From: Blepharisma stoltei
Taxonomy: Eukaryota > Ciliophora > Heterotrichea > Heterotrichida > Blepharismidae
NCBI GenBank assembly: GCA_914767885.1
Contig: CAJZBQ010000041.1
Location: 377,001 to 441,000 of the forward strand
DNA: 64,000 nt
Direction: 5' to 3'
Part shown: piece after piece, positions 62,909 to 64,000 of the stretch
Layout of the letters: every line of letters starts with the position of its first letter
Numbering within the stretch: position 1 is the stretch's first letter
Program-made: the position numbers and the translations under genes
Notes under the pieces: model-generated
What the model was told of the DNA's origin: nothing
The model's input: only the letters and a program-made list of their open reading frames with translations
Database searches by the model: none

Positions 62909-64000
62909 ATGAGAATGATGTCTGCTCTTGGTGGGTCCTTCTGGTCCACTTTCCGTAATTTTCAAAGCCATTCAGCATTGGATGAGCTTTTAGAAAAAGA
63001 AGATGCAACTTTGTCCGAAGTTCTTAACGAAGAAGAAACAATCCAAGAACTGAAGAGCCATAACCAAAAACTGATTGAATTGTAACTATTATTCAGCTTG
63101 AATGAAGAGCGACTTGCACAACTCATTGAGTACATTACAGTCTTCCCTCCAGAGAACTCTCCAAAGGAGCGAGAAAATAAATACCCCTTCATCTCCTGTG
63201 AGCTCTTAAGCTGCGACGTTCCACCTGTCTTAGATAAGTTGTTCGACTCTGAGCCCCTTCTCCAACAACTATTTTCGTTTTTGCATAATGATTACATTCA
63301 TCCTACACTAGCAGGATACTTCGGGAAAGTCGCTTTAACTCTAGCCAACCGTCACATAAGGGAGATTATGAAATTTGTCACTGAAAACAATTTCATTGGA
63401 GAATTGTTGAAGCATCTAGAATACAAGTCAGTTGCAGATGTAATTTTTAAGCTCTTGCTAGTTGATATTCCTGGCGAACCTGTATATCTTCCTCAAAGAA
63501 TCGAAATAGTAAAAGGGCTACTTAAAGGACTGAAAGATGAAAAAAGGGAAATCCAACACCATGCTGGTCACATCCTAACTGATTTAATTAATAAAGTCAC
63601 AGAAACTAACTCATGGAGGTCACTTGTCGAAGTAATCATGAATAAAGAAACACTTGAATACTTGTTCAGCGGTCTTGTTGAAGCTAACTTAGGGGTTGTA
63701 AATGCTTGTGTGAGCGTCTTAAAATCTATTATGTCAAGCCAATATAGAGACGAACTTTTTACACTTGACCAAAAAGATAAAGATAGCTTAGAAAATGAAA
63801 TGGTGACCATTCAAGAATCTGAACAAACCTGTACATTTATTGACTGCTTTGTGCAGTCTTTAGATGGATTTATCCAGATTTTAGTAAAAGAAAGTGATGT
63901 TAAGTTTTTGACAACCTTTAATGAAAAAATCGAGGTCCTTGGAGAAGGGAGACTTAAAATAGTGGAAGCATTAAATGCTGCTATTAAAATGGAAAAGAAA
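62909..64000 (+). CDS. SAPS-domain PP6 regulatory subunit, 3' end outside window
   Basis: Regulatory subunit of Ser/Thr phosphatase 6 (Sit4-associated protein). ATG 62909; after a 15-nt intron the start reads FWSTFRNFQSHSALDELLEK, EDATLSEVLNEEETIQELKS and NQKLIEFLNEERLAQLIEYI, the signature opening of the SAPS family (FW..F...S.LD.LLDKED.TL.ELL). ARM-like helical repeats follow, including YFGKVALTLANRHIREIMKF. Open to the window edge. Confidence 0.92.
63082..63096 (+). other. 15-nt spliceosomal intron in SAPS gene
   Basis: GTAACTATTATTCAG; contains an in-frame TAA, so splicing is required. Removal gives KLIEFLNEERLAQ. Confidence 0.93.

Noticed and set aside
1..64000. Mycoplasma-type bacterial genome using UGA as Trp
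   Set aside because: Genes are eukaryotic (Rb, eIF1A, PSTAIRE CDK, SAPS, RecQ4) and contain 15-16-nt GT..AG introns.
1..64000. tRNA, rRNA, origin or viral genes
   Set aside because: No cloverleaf, rRNA segment or viral replication or structural gene was recognised on either strand.

Overview
This window looks like germline (micronuclear) DNA of a heterotrich ciliate, most like Blepharisma. UGA is read as Trp: conserved tryptophans of several eukaryotic families fall exactly on in-frame TGA codons (sphingomyelinase WTGDN, Rpp14 KLW, CDK1 ETWPG, RecQ4), while TAA and TAG close the genes. Introns are only 15-16 nt (three fit homology or a signal peptide: 46118-46133, 59611-59626, 63082-63096). 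The genes are eukaryotic, AT-rich, closely packed on both strands, and most are cut by inserted DNA.

Layout. 1-9 kb: RecQ4-like helicase (-), Rb pocket protein (+), coiled-coil gene (-), small unknown genes. 9-13 kb: long RCC1-repeat gene (+). 13-20 kb: Rpp14, an axonemal-type repeat protein, a P-loop kinase and a TPR protein (all -). 20-30 kb: acid sphingomyelinase (-), EF-hand protein (+), eIF1A (-), lysine methyltransferase (-), coiled coil (-). 30-38.7 kb: MORN protein, an unknown gene, CXC/LIN54-like protein, peroxiredoxin-5, and an autonomous pogo-type transposon. 38.9-49 kb: a 1619-residue secreted FN3/PA14/filamin-repeat protein, a DUF229 membrane protein and an AT-hook protein. 49-51 kb: a 2-kb foldback element. 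51-64 kb: unknown gene, two tandem RING genes with a WWE-like C-terminus, zinc finger, PSTAIRE CDK, PH protein and SAPS-domain PP6 subunit.

Four kinds of insert interrupt these genes. (1) Short AT-rich segments bounded by TA (80-250 bp). (2) MITEs with CTCCGTGAGYGAACAAAA termini, flanked by a 3-bp TNA duplication; one full-length relative at 36881-38718 carries the pogo transposase. (3) GC-rich retroposon-like elements with 10-19 bp target duplications and pentanucleotide tails, (TAATC)n or (TAAGT)n. (4) Foldback or palindromic elements. Removing each insert plus one copy of its flanking repeat gives an uninterrupted frame of whole codons in almost every gene tested (for example 1619 codons for the PA14 gene and 297 for the CDK). 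These inserts therefore behave like internal eliminated sequences (IESs). As I recall, pogo-derived MITE-like IESs have already been reported from Blepharisma, so the class is probably not new. The TNA duplication, the shared end architecture of two motif families, the intragenic retroposons and the 2-kb foldback are the points most worth checking. All identifications are by eye; no database search was run.
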